Shown here one piece after another: positions 35,560 through 43,811 of a stretch of 64,000 nt of DNA. Location: the NCBI GenBank assembly GCA_964235605.1, contig CAXSCR010000007.1, forward strand, positions 1-64,000, read 5' to 3'. Numbering within the stretch: the first letter of the stretch is position 1; every line of letters begins with the position of its first letter. Both the position numbers and the translations under genes were made by a program. Origin of the DNA: DATCRE01 sp964235605 (GTDB taxonomy: Bacteria; Bacteroidota; Bacteroidia; Cytophagales; Cyclobacteriaceae). A model generated the notes under the pieces. It was not told the origin of the DNA. It was given only the letters and a program-made list of their open reading frames with translations, and ran no database searches.

Positions 35560-35567
35560 CAAAAATA
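35560..35567 (-). promoter_or_regulatory. Putative -7 element for carA
   Basis: Read on the minus strand this is TATTTTTG, an exact match to TAnnTTTG. No good -33 TTTG is found at the expected spacing. If used, the carA transcript would have almost no leader. Confidence 0.35.
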
Positions 35568-35634
35568 ATCCAATGAGTTTATGAATGAGATTAATTCCTA
35601 CCTATTTTTTAGCAAACGATGAACTCTGCACAAT

Positions 35635-35670
35635 AAAAAAGGGATTGAACTATAGCCCAATCCCTTTTTT
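35635..35670. terminator. Bidirectional intrinsic terminator after rplQ
   Basis: AAAAAAGGGATTG and CAATCCCTTTTTT form a 13-bp perfect inverted repeat around a 10-bp loop, with a T-run on the downstream side whichever strand is read. It lies 40 bp after the rplQ stop and marks the end of the long ribosomal transcript. Confidence 0.85.
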
Positions 35671-35711
35671 ATATTTTATGACGTTATCACTTATTCTTTG
35701 TCTTCCTTTTT

Positions 35712-36227
35712 TTAAGGAGCCTTTTTAGCTTTCTTAACTGGCTTTTCAGCAGTAGGTGCTTCAGCTACATCTGTTGCAACCTCACCCTCTTCGCCTTTTT
35801 TAGCAGCTGGTTTCTTACCTCTACGTGTTTTAGCTTTCTTCGCTACTTCTTCTTTAGAATAAAGTGTGTTGAAGTCTACTAACTCTATAAGACACATTTC
35901 TGCGTTATCACCTAGTCTAGTATCAGCTAATTTAATAATGCGCGTGTATCCACCCGGCCGATCAGCTATTTTAGAAGCTACTTCTCCAAACAACGCGCTA
36001 ACTGATTCCTTATCCTGAAGATAAGAGAATACAGTTCTGCGAGAATGCACTGTATCATCCTTCGCTTTCGTGAGCAAAGGCTCAACATACTTGCGTAATG
36101 CTTTCGCTTTGGCAACTGTCGTCGTAATTCTTTTATGCATAATCAACGACGATGCCATGTTGGAAAGCATAGCATGTCTGTGCGCGCTTTTCCTACCTAA
36201 GTGATTAATTTTCTTTCCGTGTCTCAT
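35712..36227 (-). CDS. rplQ: Ribosomal protein L17
   Basis: A 171-residue large-subunit protein. The first ~120 residues are the L17 core (MRHGKKINHLGRKSAHRHAM; GGYTRIIKL). The last ~50 residues are a Lys/Ala/Glu-rich tail absent from the shorter E. coli protein (127 residues) and similar to tails of other Bacteroidota. It starts 2 bp after rpoA, in the classical alpha-operon order, and is followed by the terminator at 35635-35670. Confidence 0.97.
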   Translation of the reverse strand: MRHGKKINHLGRKSAHRHAMLSNMASSLIMHKRITTTVAKAKALRKYVEPLLTKAKDDTVHSRRTVFSYLQDKESVSALFGEVASKIADRPGGYTRIIKLADTRLGDNAEMCLIELVDFNTLYSKEEVAKKAKTRRGKKPAAKKGEEGEVATDVAEAPTAEKPVKKAKKAP

Positions 36228-36229
36228 GA

Positions 36230-37219
36230 TTAATCTTCTTCCAATTTATACTTAGAAAGATCCATACCGAAGGTCAAGTTCTTCTCAGCAACTAGTTGCT
36301 CTAACTCAGCCAATGATTTCTTACCAAAATTTCTAAACTTCATCATGTCTGAAATTTCCAGTTCAACTAGATCTCCCAACGTTTTCACATCAGCAGCTTT
36401 CAAACAGTTATACGCACGTACTGAAAGGTCAAGATCATGCAATCCTGTTTTCAATAGTTTTCTCATGTGTAACATCTCTTCATCTACTTGCTCAATCTCA
36501 GCATCCTTGCCGGTTTCAAGTTCAATAGATTTATCAGAGAATAATCTAAAGTGTTGTATCAAAATATGAGCTGCACCTTCAAGGGCTTTCTCAGGATGAA
36601 TCGAACCATCAGTTTCGATATCTATAACGAGCTTCTCATAATCTGTCTTTTGCTCAACACGTGTGTTCTCTACGCTGTATTTCACATTCTTAATAGGCGT
36701 GAAAATCGCATCGATAGGAATATATCCAAATACTTGCTCAGCTGGTTTGTTTTCCTCTGCAGGAAGATAGCCTCTGCCCTTCTCAAGGTTCAATTCAATT
36801 TCAAACTGAGCTGACTCATCTAGATTACAGATAACATGTTCAGGATTCAAAATTTCAAATGCAGAAGTGAATTTCACAATATCACCAGCTTTAAATTGCT
36901 TTTGCTTTTTAATGCTTACGGTAATTTTGCTATCAAAATTATCAGATACTTTTTTGAATCTAACCATTTTAAGATTCAAAATAATCTCTGCCACGTCTTC
37001 CACAACACCCTCAATGGTAGAAAACTCATGGAGCACACCTGGTACTTTTATACCAGTAATGGCATAACCTTCTAGTGAGGATAATAGAATTCTTCTTAGC
37101 GCATTGCCAATTGTTACTCCGTATCCTTTTTCCAGAGGCTTGAATGTAAAGAGTCCATGAAAATCATCGGACTTTTCCATTACAACCTTCTCTGGCATTT
37201 GAAATGCTAATATTGACAT
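36230..37219 (-). CDS. rpoA: RNA polymerase alpha subunit
   Basis: A 329-residue subunit that starts RNA polymerase assembly. The N-terminal domain carries GYGVTIGNALRRILLSSLEG and the dimerisation region; the C-terminal domain (about residues 255-325) has LDLSVRAYNCLKAADVKTLG and the helix-hairpin-helix segment MKFRNFGKKSLAEL, which binds upstream DNA and regulators. Length is normal. It lies between rpsD and rplQ in the usual alpha-operon order. Confidence 0.98.
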   Translation of the reverse strand: MSILAFQMPEKVVMEKSDDFHGLFTFKPLEKGYGVTIGNALRRILLSSLEGYAITGIKVPGVLHEFSTIEGVVEDVAEIILNLKMVRFKKVSDNFDSKITVSIKKQKQFKAGDIVKFTSAFEILNPEHVICNLDESAQFEIELNLEKGRGYLPAEENKPAEQVFGYIPIDAIFTPIKNVKYSVENTRVEQKTDYEKLVIDIETDGSIHPEKALEGAAHILIQHFRLFSDKSIELETGKDAEIEQVDEEMLHMRKLLKTGLHDLDLSVRAYNCLKAADVKTLGDLVELEISDMMKFRNFGKKSLAELEQLVAEKNLTFGMDLSKYKLEED

Positions 37220-37244
37220 AGTTCGTGTTGATTAACTTGTTAAA

Positions 37245-37850
37245 TTACTTAGAATACAACTCAACAATAAGCTGTTCGTTGATGTTCTCAGGAATATCAG
37301 TACGAGGAGGTACATTGACGAGTTTCCCCACCAATTCTGTATTATCCCACTCTAACCAATTATATTTTTTTGCGCCTTTTGTAGTAAGGCTGTTTGTAAT
37401 TGTCTCTAATGACTTAGAACGCTCCCTTACACCCACTAAATCACCTGGCTTCAGGGAGAAAGAAGATATATTTACTACATCACCATTTACAAGAATGTGT
37501 TTATGAAGCACAAGCTGACGAGCAGCTCTACGCGTAGGTGCTATACCTAAACGATATACAGTGTTATCTAATCTTGACTCAAGAAGTTGTAACAAGATTT
37601 CACCCGTTACACCTTTCTTACGCGTGGCTGTTTCAAACAACTTTGCAAACTGACGTTCAAGCAAACCATAGATGTATTTTGCCTTTTGCTTTTCAGCAAG
37701 CTGAATAGCATATTCTGACTGCTTACGTTTTTTACCACGTCCGTGCATCCCAGGAGGATAGCTCTTCTTTGCGAGCGCCTTATTGTCGCCCATGATAGGC
37801 TCATTAAAACGTCTGGAGATTCTTACTTTCGGGCCTGTATATCTTGCCAT
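37245..37850 (-). CDS. rpsD: Ribosomal protein S4
   Basis: A 201-residue primary 16S rRNA-binding protein (MARYTGPKVRISRRFNEP; the S4 RNA-binding motif around ESRLDNTVYRLGIAPTRRAARQLV). The N-terminal zinc-binding Cys residues found in some bacteria are absent. In E. coli this protein represses its own operon; whether it does here is not visible. A degenerate GATTTTA repeat lies between it and rpsK upstream. Confidence 0.97.
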   Translation of the reverse strand: MARYTGPKVRISRRFNEPIMGDNKALAKKSYPPGMHGRGKKRKQSEYAIQLAEKQKAKYIYGLLERQFAKLFETATRKKGVTGEILLQLLESRLDNTVYRLGIAPTRRAARQLVLHKHILVNGDVVNISSFSLKPGDLVGVRERSKSLETITNSLTTKGAKKYNWLEWDNTELVGKLVNVPPRTDIPENINEQLIVELYSK

Positions 37851-37856
37851 TCTATT

Positions 37857-37890
37857 GTAGATTTTAAATTTTGGATTTTAGATTGGATTT
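37857..37890. repeat. Degenerate GATTTTAAATTTTG repeat inside the ribosomal block
   Basis: Units GATTTTAAATTTTG, GATTTTAGATTG and GATTTATTC follow each other in the 77-bp gap between rpsK and rpsD, where neighbouring gaps are usually under 30 bp. It has no hairpin potential of note. Confidence 0.6.
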
Positions 37891-37927
37891 ATTCAATTGA
37901 CAATCTTATGTCCTCAATCGTAAATTA

Positions 37928-38326
37928 TTAAACTCTTCTTTTCTTTGGAGGCCTGCAACCGTTATGTGGTAACGGCGTAACATCGCGTATTGCCGTTACT
38001 TCAATACCTGCATTCTGAATTGTACGGATAGCTGACTCGCGGCCTGCACCCGGACCCTTTACAAAAACTTCAACTTTTCTAAGTCCAAGTTCAAAAGCTT
38101 TGGTAGAACAATCCTGAGCTGCCATTTGAGCAGCATATGGTGTATTCTTTTTTGAGCCTTTAAAACCCATCTTGCCAGCCGAAGCCCAAGAAATTACCTG
38201 ACCCGTTGAATTGGTCATGGCAATGATGATGTTGTTAAAACTAGCCCTGATGTGAGCTTCGCCTACGGCCTCAACATTTACTACTCGCTTTTTAGCTTTA
38301 TCTTTTCTTTTCTCAGCAGTTGCCAT
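37928..38326 (-). CDS. rpsK: Ribosomal protein S11
   Basis: A 132-residue small-subunit protein of the platform near the mRNA exit. The core motifs ASFNNIIIAMTNSTGQVISWASAG and GPGAGRESAIRTIQNAG are present, as is the C-terminal DVTPLPHNGCRPPKKRRV. Gene order rpsM-rpsK-rpsD-rpoA-rplQ is the classical alpha operon. Confidence 0.98.
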   Translation of the reverse strand: MATAEKRKDKAKKRVVNVEAVGEAHIRASFNNIIIAMTNSTGQVISWASAGKMGFKGSKKNTPYAAQMAAQDCSTKAFELGLRKVEVFVKGPGAGRESAIRTIQNAGIEVTAIRDVTPLPHNGCRPPKKRRV

Positions 38327-38354
38327 AATGAAAAGTGTTTATCTGTTTAACTAA

Positions 38355-38735
38355 TTAACCCTTAGTTGCCTTTTTCTTATTGGCTACTGTCTTACGCTTA
38401 CCTTTACGAGTACGCGCGTTATTCTTCGTAGTTTGCCCACGCACAGGAAGCCCTCTGCGATGACGAAGCCCACGATAGCATCCAATGTCCATAAGACGTT
38501 TTATACTAAGTTGAATTTCAGACTTAAGGACACCTTCAATCTTAAATTTCTCGGTAATAACATTTCTTACAGCAGTAGACTCATCCTCACTCCACTCCTT
38601 CACTTTTTTATCCCAGTCTACACTGGCTTGCGAAAGAATTTTTTGGGCTGACCTACGGCCGATACCAAAAATGTAAGTGAGACTGATCTCGCCTCTTTTA
38701 TTATCCGGAATGTCTACACCAGCAATACGTGCCAT
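38355..38735 (-). CDS. rpsM: Ribosomal protein S13
   Basis: A 126-residue protein of the small-subunit head that contacts L5 and the P-site tRNA. The N-terminus MARIAGVDIPDNKRGEISL, the helix-hairpin-helix region YIFGIGRRSAQKIL and the basic tail (GLPVRGQTTKNNARTRKGK) are all typical. It begins 6 bp after rpmJ. Confidence 0.98.
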   Translation of the reverse strand: MARIAGVDIPDNKRGEISLTYIFGIGRRSAQKILSQASVDWDKKVKEWSEDESTAVRNVITEKFKIEGVLKSEIQLSIKRLMDIGCYRGLRHRRGLPVRGQTTKNNARTRKGKRKTVANKKKATKG

Positions 38736-38741
38736 AGTCTT

Positions 38742-38858
38742 TTACCCCTGTCTTTGTTTATACCGTGGATTCTTTTTGTTAATCACATACAGCTTGCCTT
38801 TGCGTCTGATGATCTTGCAGTCAGCGCTTCGTTTTTTTATGGATGCTTTAACTTTCAT
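38742..38858 (-). CDS. rpmJ: Ribosomal protein L36, zinc-free form
   Basis: A 38-residue large-subunit protein read from ATG at 38858 to TAA at 38742: it starts MKVKASIKKRSADCKIIRR and ends NKKNPRYKQRQG. Of the four zinc ligands in the Cys-containing form (three Cys and a His) only one Cys remains (Cys14), so it is the zinc-independent type usual in Bacteroidota. It lies between infA and rpsM, 7 and 6 bp away. Confidence 0.96.
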   Translation of the reverse strand: MKVKASIKKRSADCKIIRRKGKLYVINKKNPRYKQRQG

Positions 38859-38865
38859 GTTCTTA

Positions 38866-39084
38866 TTACTTGTATCTAAATACAATTCTACCTTTTGTTA
38901 AATCGTAAGGGGACATTTCCAACCTTACTCTATCTCCCGGCAAAATGCGAATGTAATTCATTCTCATCTTTCCAGATATATGAGATAAAACCTCATGGCC
39001 ATTCTCCAACTGCACTCTAAACATGGCATTGGATAATGCTTCCATGATTGTTCCGTCTTGTTCTATTGACTTTTGTTTCGCCAC
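38866..39084 (-). CDS. infA: Translation initiation factor IF-1
   Basis: A 72-residue S1-fold (OB) protein that binds the ribosomal A site during initiation. The sequence MAKQKSIEQDGTIMEALSNA, the central FRVQLENGHEVLSHISGKMR and PGDRVRLEMSPYDLTKGRI are diagnostic. Its start overlaps the end of map by 22 bp, indicating coupled translation. Confidence 0.98.
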   Translation of the reverse strand: MAKQKSIEQDGTIMEALSNAMFRVQLENGHEVLSHISGKMRMNYIRILPGDRVRLEMSPYDLTKGRIVFRYK

Positions 39085-39857
39085 TTATAAGTATAATTTT
39101 CTTCTATAAATTGGTGCGTTGTCAATATCTCCGTTCTATCATTCCAAATTGCTACCGTATGCTCAAAATGGGCTGAAGGTTTTCTGTCGGCAGTTCGTAT
39201 GGTCCAACCATCACGTTCCTGAACAACATTTTTTGTTCCTCTGTTAATCATGGGTTCAATGGCGAAAACCATTCCCTCAACTAACTTCACCCCTTTTCCT
39301 CGTTTCCCAAAGTTTGGAACTTCAGGATCTTCGTGAAGGTTTCTCCCAACACCATGACCTACTAGTTCTCTCACTACACCGTAACCAAATGATTCTACAT
39401 AACTTTGAATCGCATGAGCTACATCTCCTATTCTATTTCCAGCTTTCGCCTGCTCAATCCCTTTATACAATGAATTGTATGTTCGGTCAAGTAGCTTTAG
39501 TGTTTCTGGTTCTACACCCTCCAACGGATACGTGTAAGCCGAGTCACTGTGAAATTTTTTATAACAAACTCCGCAATCGACGGAGATAATATCACTTTCT
39601 TTTAATACATAATTTCCTGGAAAACCATGTACAACTACCTCATTAACGGAGATACAAAGCGTGGCTGGGAATCCGTTATAATTTTTAAATGACGGAACAC
39701 CACCGTTATCTCTTATAAAATCTTCCGCCACTTTATCCAATTCTTTGGTTGTAATGCCTGGTTTTATCAACTTAGCAATTTCACCGTGGGCCCGTCCCAA
39801 TATTTGGGCGCTCTCCCTCATGAATTGAATCTCGTCTCCAGTTTTTAAGTGGACCAT
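39063..39857 (-). CDS. map: Methionine aminopeptidase, type I
   Basis: A 264-residue metalloprotease that removes the initiator Met from nascent proteins. The two-metal site ligands can be followed: Asp in ISVDCGV, Asp in HSDSAYTY, His in GHGVGRNLHEDP, Glu in FAIEPM and Glu in AHFEHTVAIW; the substrate His is in VHGFPGN. It lies between secY and infA, an arrangement common in Gram-positives and Bacteroidota. Confidence 0.97.
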   Translation of the reverse strand: MVHLKTGDEIQFMRESAQILGRAHGEIAKLIKPGITTKELDKVAEDFIRDNGGVPSFKNYNGFPATLCISVNEVVVHGFPGNYVLKESDIISVDCGVCYKKFHSDSAYTYPLEGVEPETLKLLDRTYNSLYKGIEQAKAGNRIGDVAHAIQSYVESFGYGVVRELVGHGVGRNLHEDPEVPNFGKRGKGVKLVEGMVFAIEPMINRGTKNVVQERDGWTIRTADRKPSAHFEHTVAIWNDRTEILTTHQFIEENYTYKWRNKSQ

Positions 39858-39864
39858 TCAGCTT

Positions 39865-41190
39865 TTAAGCCGCAGCAAATTGAGAACGTCCCTTCACTCT
39901 ACCAGTCTTCATCATTCCTTCGTAATGTCTCATTAATAAGTAGCTTTCAATTTGTTGGAGTGTATCTAATACAACACCAACTAGAATCAACAACGAAGTT
40001 CCACCGTAAAACTGAGCGAAGTTTGGACCAACACCAGCTCTTACTGCAAAAGCAGGAAGGATGGCGATAACTGCCAGGAATATTGCACCTGGTAATGTGA
40101 TCCTTGACAAAATCGTATCTATAAACTCTGAAGTTTGTTTACCTGGCTTTACACCCGGTACAAAACCACCGTTTTTCTTTAAATTATCTGAAATGTCATT
40201 CGAGTTAATTGTGATCGCGGTGTAAAAGAATGTGAAGATCAAAATCAACGATGCAAACAGAAGGCCATACTGCCATGAATAAGGATCTGAAAAAGTTGAT
40301 CCAATATAAGCACCTACGTCACTATCTCTCCATATACCAGCTAACATCGATGGTATAAACATTAAAGCTTGTGCAAATATAATCGGCATAACACCAGCTG
40401 AATTGAGTTTCAATGGAATGAAGTCTCTCTTACCACCGTATAGTTTATTTCCAATCACTTGTTTTGCGTATTGTATAGGTATTCTACGAGTTGCCTGCGT
40501 TAATAAGATCACCCCCATAACTATTACAAACAATGCAATTAATTCTGCTATGAAGGGAAGTGCACCATTCATACCACGTACTTCTACCATTTCATTAATA
40601 AAGGCAAAAGGGAAACGCGACACGATACCAATCATAATAAGCATTGAAATACCATTTCCAATACCCTTATCTGTAATTCTTTCACCTAACCACATACAGA
40701 ACATTGTTCCAGCAATGAGTATAGATATAGTAGAAACGTAGTAGAACAATCCCGGACTGATAATCGCCCCTGGATCAATAGTACCTTTTAAATATGCGTA
40801 AGATTGAAAAGCACAAATAACAATTGTCAATATGCGTGTTAATTGATTTAGTCTCTTCCGTCCAGAATCACCTTCCTTTTGAAGCTTCTGGAAATATGGA
40901 ACAGCTACTGTTAATAACTGAACAATAATAGAAGCTGATATATAAGGCATTATACCAAGAGCAAAAATAGATGCTCTGTCAAATGACCCTCCGGAAAATG
41001 TATTTATTAAATCGAATATACCACCACGGGAAGCAGCTCCTTGGATACTTGGATGATTAGGGTCAATACCAGGTAAGACAATAAAGGATCCTAACCTGAA
41101 AATAACCAGATATCCAATCGTATTCAGGATTCTAACCCGAAGATCTTCGATCGAAAAAATATTCTTTATAGTACTAAAGAATCGTTTCAT
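39865..41190 (-). CDS. secY: Protein translocase subunit SecY
   Basis: A 441-residue channel-forming subunit of the Sec translocon in the inner membrane, with ten predicted membrane helices. Recognisable parts are RILNTIGYLVIFRLGSFIVLPGI at the start, the plug region near the first helix, ALGIMPYISASIIVQLL, and the basic loop GGFVPGVKPGKQTSEFI. The start is 1 bp from the end of rplO. It serves export of the many signal-peptide proteins in this window. Confidence 0.98.
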   Translation of the reverse strand: MKRFFSTIKNIFSIEDLRVRILNTIGYLVIFRLGSFIVLPGIDPNHPSIQGAASRGGIFDLINTFSGGSFDRASIFALGIMPYISASIIVQLLTVAVPYFQKLQKEGDSGRKRLNQLTRILTIVICAFQSYAYLKGTIDPGAIISPGLFYYVSTISILIAGTMFCMWLGERITDKGIGNGISMLIMIGIVSRFPFAFINEMVEVRGMNGALPFIAELIALFVIVMGVILLTQATRRIPIQYAKQVIGNKLYGGKRDFIPLKLNSAGVMPIIFAQALMFIPSMLAGIWRDSDVGAYIGSTFSDPYSWQYGLLFASLILIFTFFYTAITINSNDISDNLKKNGGFVPGVKPGKQTSEFIDTILSRITLPGAIFLAVIAILPAFAVRAGVGPNFAQFYGGTSLLILVGVVLDTLQQIESYLLMRHYEGMMKTGRVKGRSQFAAA

Positions 41191-41637
41191 TTATTTGATA
41201 GTTGTTGCGGTTCCACCAGCATTTTCGATTGCCTTAACTGCAGTTGCAGAGAATGCATGCGCTTCAACACTGATCTTAGTTTTCAATTCGCCTCTACCCA
41301 AAACTTTTATTTTATCATTCTTTCCAATGATACCATTTTCGACCATAAGTTGTTGACTTACTGCAGTTGAATTAGCTTTCGCTGCTACTAATTCTAGTAC
41401 ATCTAAATTAACTGCCTTAAAGTATACCTTATTGTTGTTCTTGAAGCCAAACTTGGGTACGCGACGCTGTAACGGCATTTGACCACCTTCAAAACCAACT
41501 TTCGTAGCGTGTCCAGATCTTGACTGGGCACCTTTGTGACCACGACCCGAAGTGCTACCACCAGATCCTTGACCGCGGCCAAGTCTCTTGTTATTTTTAA
41601 CTGACCCTTCAGCAGGTGTTAATGTATGCAACTTCAT
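41191..41637 (-). CDS. rplO: Ribosomal protein L15
   Basis: A 148-residue large-subunit assembly protein with the Gly/Arg-rich N-terminal extension that threads into 23S rRNA (RLGRGQGSGGSTSGRGHKG) and the globular part KVLGRGELKTKISVEAH. It is adjacent to secY and rpmD with a 1-bp gap on each side or less, as in most spc operons. Confidence 0.98.
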   Translation of the reverse strand: MKLHTLTPAEGSVKNNKRLGRGQGSGGSTSGRGHKGAQSRSGHATKVGFEGGQMPLQRRVPKFGFKNNNKVYFKAVNLDVLELVAAKANSTAVSQQLMVENGIIGKNDKIKVLGRGELKTKISVEAHAFSATAVKAIENAGGTATTIK

Positions 41638-41638
41638 A

Positions 41639-41818
41639 TTAAAGTTCTTTTACAGTAATCAAGTGATTCACTTTCCGGATCATTCCGGCAATCTGTGGAT
41701 TTAACTCCTTTTCAACAGATCTATTCATTTTTCCCAAACCGAGCGCTTTCATTGTACGAACCTGAGTGTCAGGTCGTTTAATGATACTTCTAGTTTGTGT
41801 TATTTGTACCTTTGCCAT
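41639..41818 (-). CDS. rpmD: Ribosomal protein L30
   Basis: A 59-residue protein from the ATG at 41818 (MAKVQITQTRSIIKRPDTQ), with KALGLGKMNRSVEKE and the C-terminal KVNHLITVKEL. Longer in-frame starts upstream lie inside rpsE and have no family support. It is 4 bp after rpsE. Confidence 0.97.
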   Translation of the reverse strand: MAKVQITQTRSIIKRPDTQVRTMKALGLGKMNRSVEKELNPQIAGMIRKVNHLITVKEL

Positions 41819-41822
41819 GTTA

Positions 41823-42341
41823 TTAGCCGTTAAATACTTTTGATAATTTAACTCCTCTGTTCTTAGCAACTGTTAAGGCATCACGCATAGAAGTCAATGC
41901 TTTGAAAGTTGCTTTAACTACATTGTGTGGATTAGATGAGCCTTTTGATTTAGCTAACACATTGTGTACGCCTGCACTCTCTAAAACTGCACGCATCGCA
42001 CCACCTGCAATAACTCCAGTACCTGGAGAAGCTGGCTTTAACAATACGAACCCACCGCCAAATTTGCCTATTGACTCATGTGGAACGGTACCTTTAATAA
42101 TGGGTACTTTAACCAAATGCTTCTTAGCATCATCAATGCCTTTGGTGATTGCGTCTGTTACTTCGTTTGCTTTTCCAAGTCCATAACCTACTACACCATT
42201 ACCATCGCCTACTACTACGATAGCAGCGAAGCTGAACCTGCGGCCACCTTTCACCACTTTTGCTACGCGCTGAATGGCAACCACTTTTTCCTTCAAGTCA
42301 ATCTCGCTGGCCTTTACCGTGCTGATGTTGCTTACTGACAT
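41823..42341 (-). CDS. rpsE: Ribosomal protein S5
   Basis: A 172-residue protein involved in decoding accuracy and mRNA unwinding at the entry channel. The double-stranded RNA-binding-like N-domain reads VVKGGRRFSFAAIVVVGDGNG and GYGLGKANEVTDAI; the C-domain has GTGVIAGGAMRAVLESAGV and KSKGSSNPHNVVKATF. The position between rplR and rpmD is standard. Confidence 0.98.
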   Translation of the reverse strand: MSVSNISTVKASEIDLKEKVVAIQRVAKVVKGGRRFSFAAIVVVGDGNGVVGYGLGKANEVTDAITKGIDDAKKHLVKVPIIKGTVPHESIGKFGGGFVLLKPASPGTGVIAGGAMRAVLESAGVHNVLAKSKGSSNPHNVVKATFKALTSMRDALTVAKNRGVKLSKVFNG

Positions 42342-42353
42342 ATCTATAATTTC

Positions 42354-42704
42354 TTAGAATTTCAAACCACCTTCTCTGGCACCTTCTGCCAAAGCCTTAA
42401 TATTTCCATGATATAAGTATCCATTACGATCAAAAACGATCGATTGAATACCTGAGGCAAGCGCTTTCTCAGCAACTTTCTTACCTACAGCTTTCGAGTT
42501 ATCCATGTTAAGTCTTGTCTTATCACCTAACTCTTGAGTTGAAGCCGCAGCTAAAGTTATACCTGTAGAATCATCAATGATCTGAGCGTATATACCTGTG
42601 TTACTTCTGAATACTGATAATCTTGGAGACTGTGAAGTACCCGTTAGTTTCCTACGTATGCCTTTCTTAATCCTTTCTCTTCTTTCGCGATTCTTGCCTG
42701 CCAT
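42354..42704 (-). CDS. rplR: Ribosomal protein L18
   Basis: A 116-residue 5S rRNA-binding protein of the central protuberance. Typical segments are RKLTGTSQSPRLSVFRSNTGIYAQIIDD and the C-terminal VFDRNGYLYHGNIKALAEGAREGGL. It lies between rplF and rpsE in the usual order. Confidence 0.98.
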   Translation of the reverse strand: MAGKNRERRERIKKGIRRKLTGTSQSPRLSVFRSNTGIYAQIIDDSTGITLAAASTQELGDKTRLNMDNSKAVGKKVAEKALASGIQSIVFDRNGYLYHGNIKALAEGAREGGLKF

Positions 42705-42743
42705 AGATGACTATGTTTATTTCTATGATGCCTAATTATTTTC

Positions 42744-43295
42744 TTACTTAGCAGCAGCCTTACCAGCTTTTCTGCGAACAAACTCACCAGTGAATTTGAT
42801 ACCTTTACCTTTGTACGGCTCAATTTTACGAAGTGACTTAATCTTTGCAGCTACCTGTCCAATCAATTGTTTGTCAACGCTTTCAAGGTAAATGGTTGGA
42901 TTTGCACCTTTCTCTTGTGCCGCAGTAACTTTTACTTCTGGTGGTACAGCAAGGAAAACATTATGTGAATATCCTAAACTAAGCTCCAGAACATTTGACT
43001 GCGCTGTTACTTTATAACCCACACCAACTAATTCAAGCTGAGCTTTATATCCGTTAGACACGCCTTCAACCATATTCGCAATAAGTGCGCGATATAATCC
43101 ATGCATAGCACGATGACGTTTTTGCTCTGTTGGACGGTTAACCGTTATGGCACCATTCTCCTGAGCAACTGTAAAATCAGGGTCTATTGTCTGATGTAAT
43201 TCACCCTTAGGTCCTTTTACACTTACTTTGCTATTAGCAACTTTAAGTGTTACACCTGCAGGAACTTCAATTATTTTTTTACCTATCCGTGACAT
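42744..43295 (-). CDS. rplF: Ribosomal protein L6
   Basis: A 183-residue protein near the factor-binding site of the large subunit. The start MSRIGKKIIEVPAGV, the repeat-derived two-domain layout and the C-terminal EPYKGKGIKFTGEFVRRKAGKAAAK are diagnostic. It starts 12 bp after rpsH. Confidence 0.98.
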   Translation of the reverse strand: MSRIGKKIIEVPAGVTLKVANSKVSVKGPKGELHQTIDPDFTVAQENGAITVNRPTEQKRHRAMHGLYRALIANMVEGVSNGYKAQLELVGVGYKVTAQSNVLELSLGYSHNVFLAVPPEVKVTAAQEKGANPTIYLESVDKQLIGQVAAKIKSLRKIEPYKGKGIKFTGEFVRRKAGKAAAK

Positions 43296-43307
43296 GTCTA
43301 TCTTATA

Positions 43308-43706
43308 TTAACACACGTAACACAATACTTCACCACCAATACTTAAAGAGCGTGCTTCTTTATCGGTAACTACACCTTTTGAAGTAGAAAGGATTGCTAT
43401 ACCTAAACCACTCATTACGCGAGGCATTCTATCAGCACCAACATACTGGCGTAAACCAGGTGAGCTAATGCGTTCTAAACTTGTTATTGCAGGCTCCTTT
43501 GTTTCAGGATTGTATTTCAATGCTATCTTAATACTTCCTTGATGATTATCTGTATGCTCAAATTTATAATTCAATATATAGCCCTTATCAAAAAGTACCT
43601 TTGTCATTTCCTTTTTAATGTTGGATGCTGGAATTTCCACAACACGGTGGTTAGCCTTAATGGCGTTCCGCAACCTGGTTAAATAATCTGCTATCGGATC
43701 AGTCAT
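43308..43706 (-). CDS. rpsH: Ribosomal protein S8
   Basis: A 132-residue primary 16S rRNA-binding protein. DPIADYLTRLRNAIKANH at the start and GLGIAILSTSKGVVTDKEAR near the end match the family. In E. coli S8 represses the spc operon. Here a clear promoter lies in the unusually long 105-bp gap before the gene (43756-43786), so it and the genes after it can be transcribed apart from the genes before. Confidence 0.98.
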   Translation of the reverse strand: MTDPIADYLTRLRNAIKANHRVVEIPASNIKKEMTKVLFDKGYILNYKFEHTDNHQGSIKIALKYNPETKEPAITSLERISSPGLRQYVGADRMPRVMSGLGIAILSTSKGVVTDKEARSLSIGGEVLCYVC

Positions 43707-43755
43707 GTCTTTATCTTTTTCAATTAAAAAGCAATCCGTCCTAAAAACGGGGCTG

Positions 43756-43786
43756 CAAAGTTATTGAAGATTCTTATTAATTCAAA
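43756..43786 (-). promoter_or_regulatory. Internal promoter before rpsH
   Basis: On the minus strand TTTG (43783-43786), a 19-bp spacer and TAACTTTG (43756-43763) match the Bacteroidota promoter consensus at every defined base. The element continues into CTTTGCAGCCCC, much like the promoter before rplC (CTTTGCAGTCC). The rpsH ATG is 50 bp downstream. Confidence 0.8.
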
Positions 43787-43811
43787 TAAACTTTGGGTTT
43801 TTAACCCTAAA

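Noticed and set aside
40403..40741. 112-codon plus-strand frame
   Set aside because: Antisense inside secY; hydrophobicity is mirrored from the membrane helices.
43795..43807. GGGTTAAAAACCC as a terminator after rpsN
   Set aside because: The stem is only 5 bp and is not followed by a T-run on the minus strand; I mention it only as context for the internal promoter.
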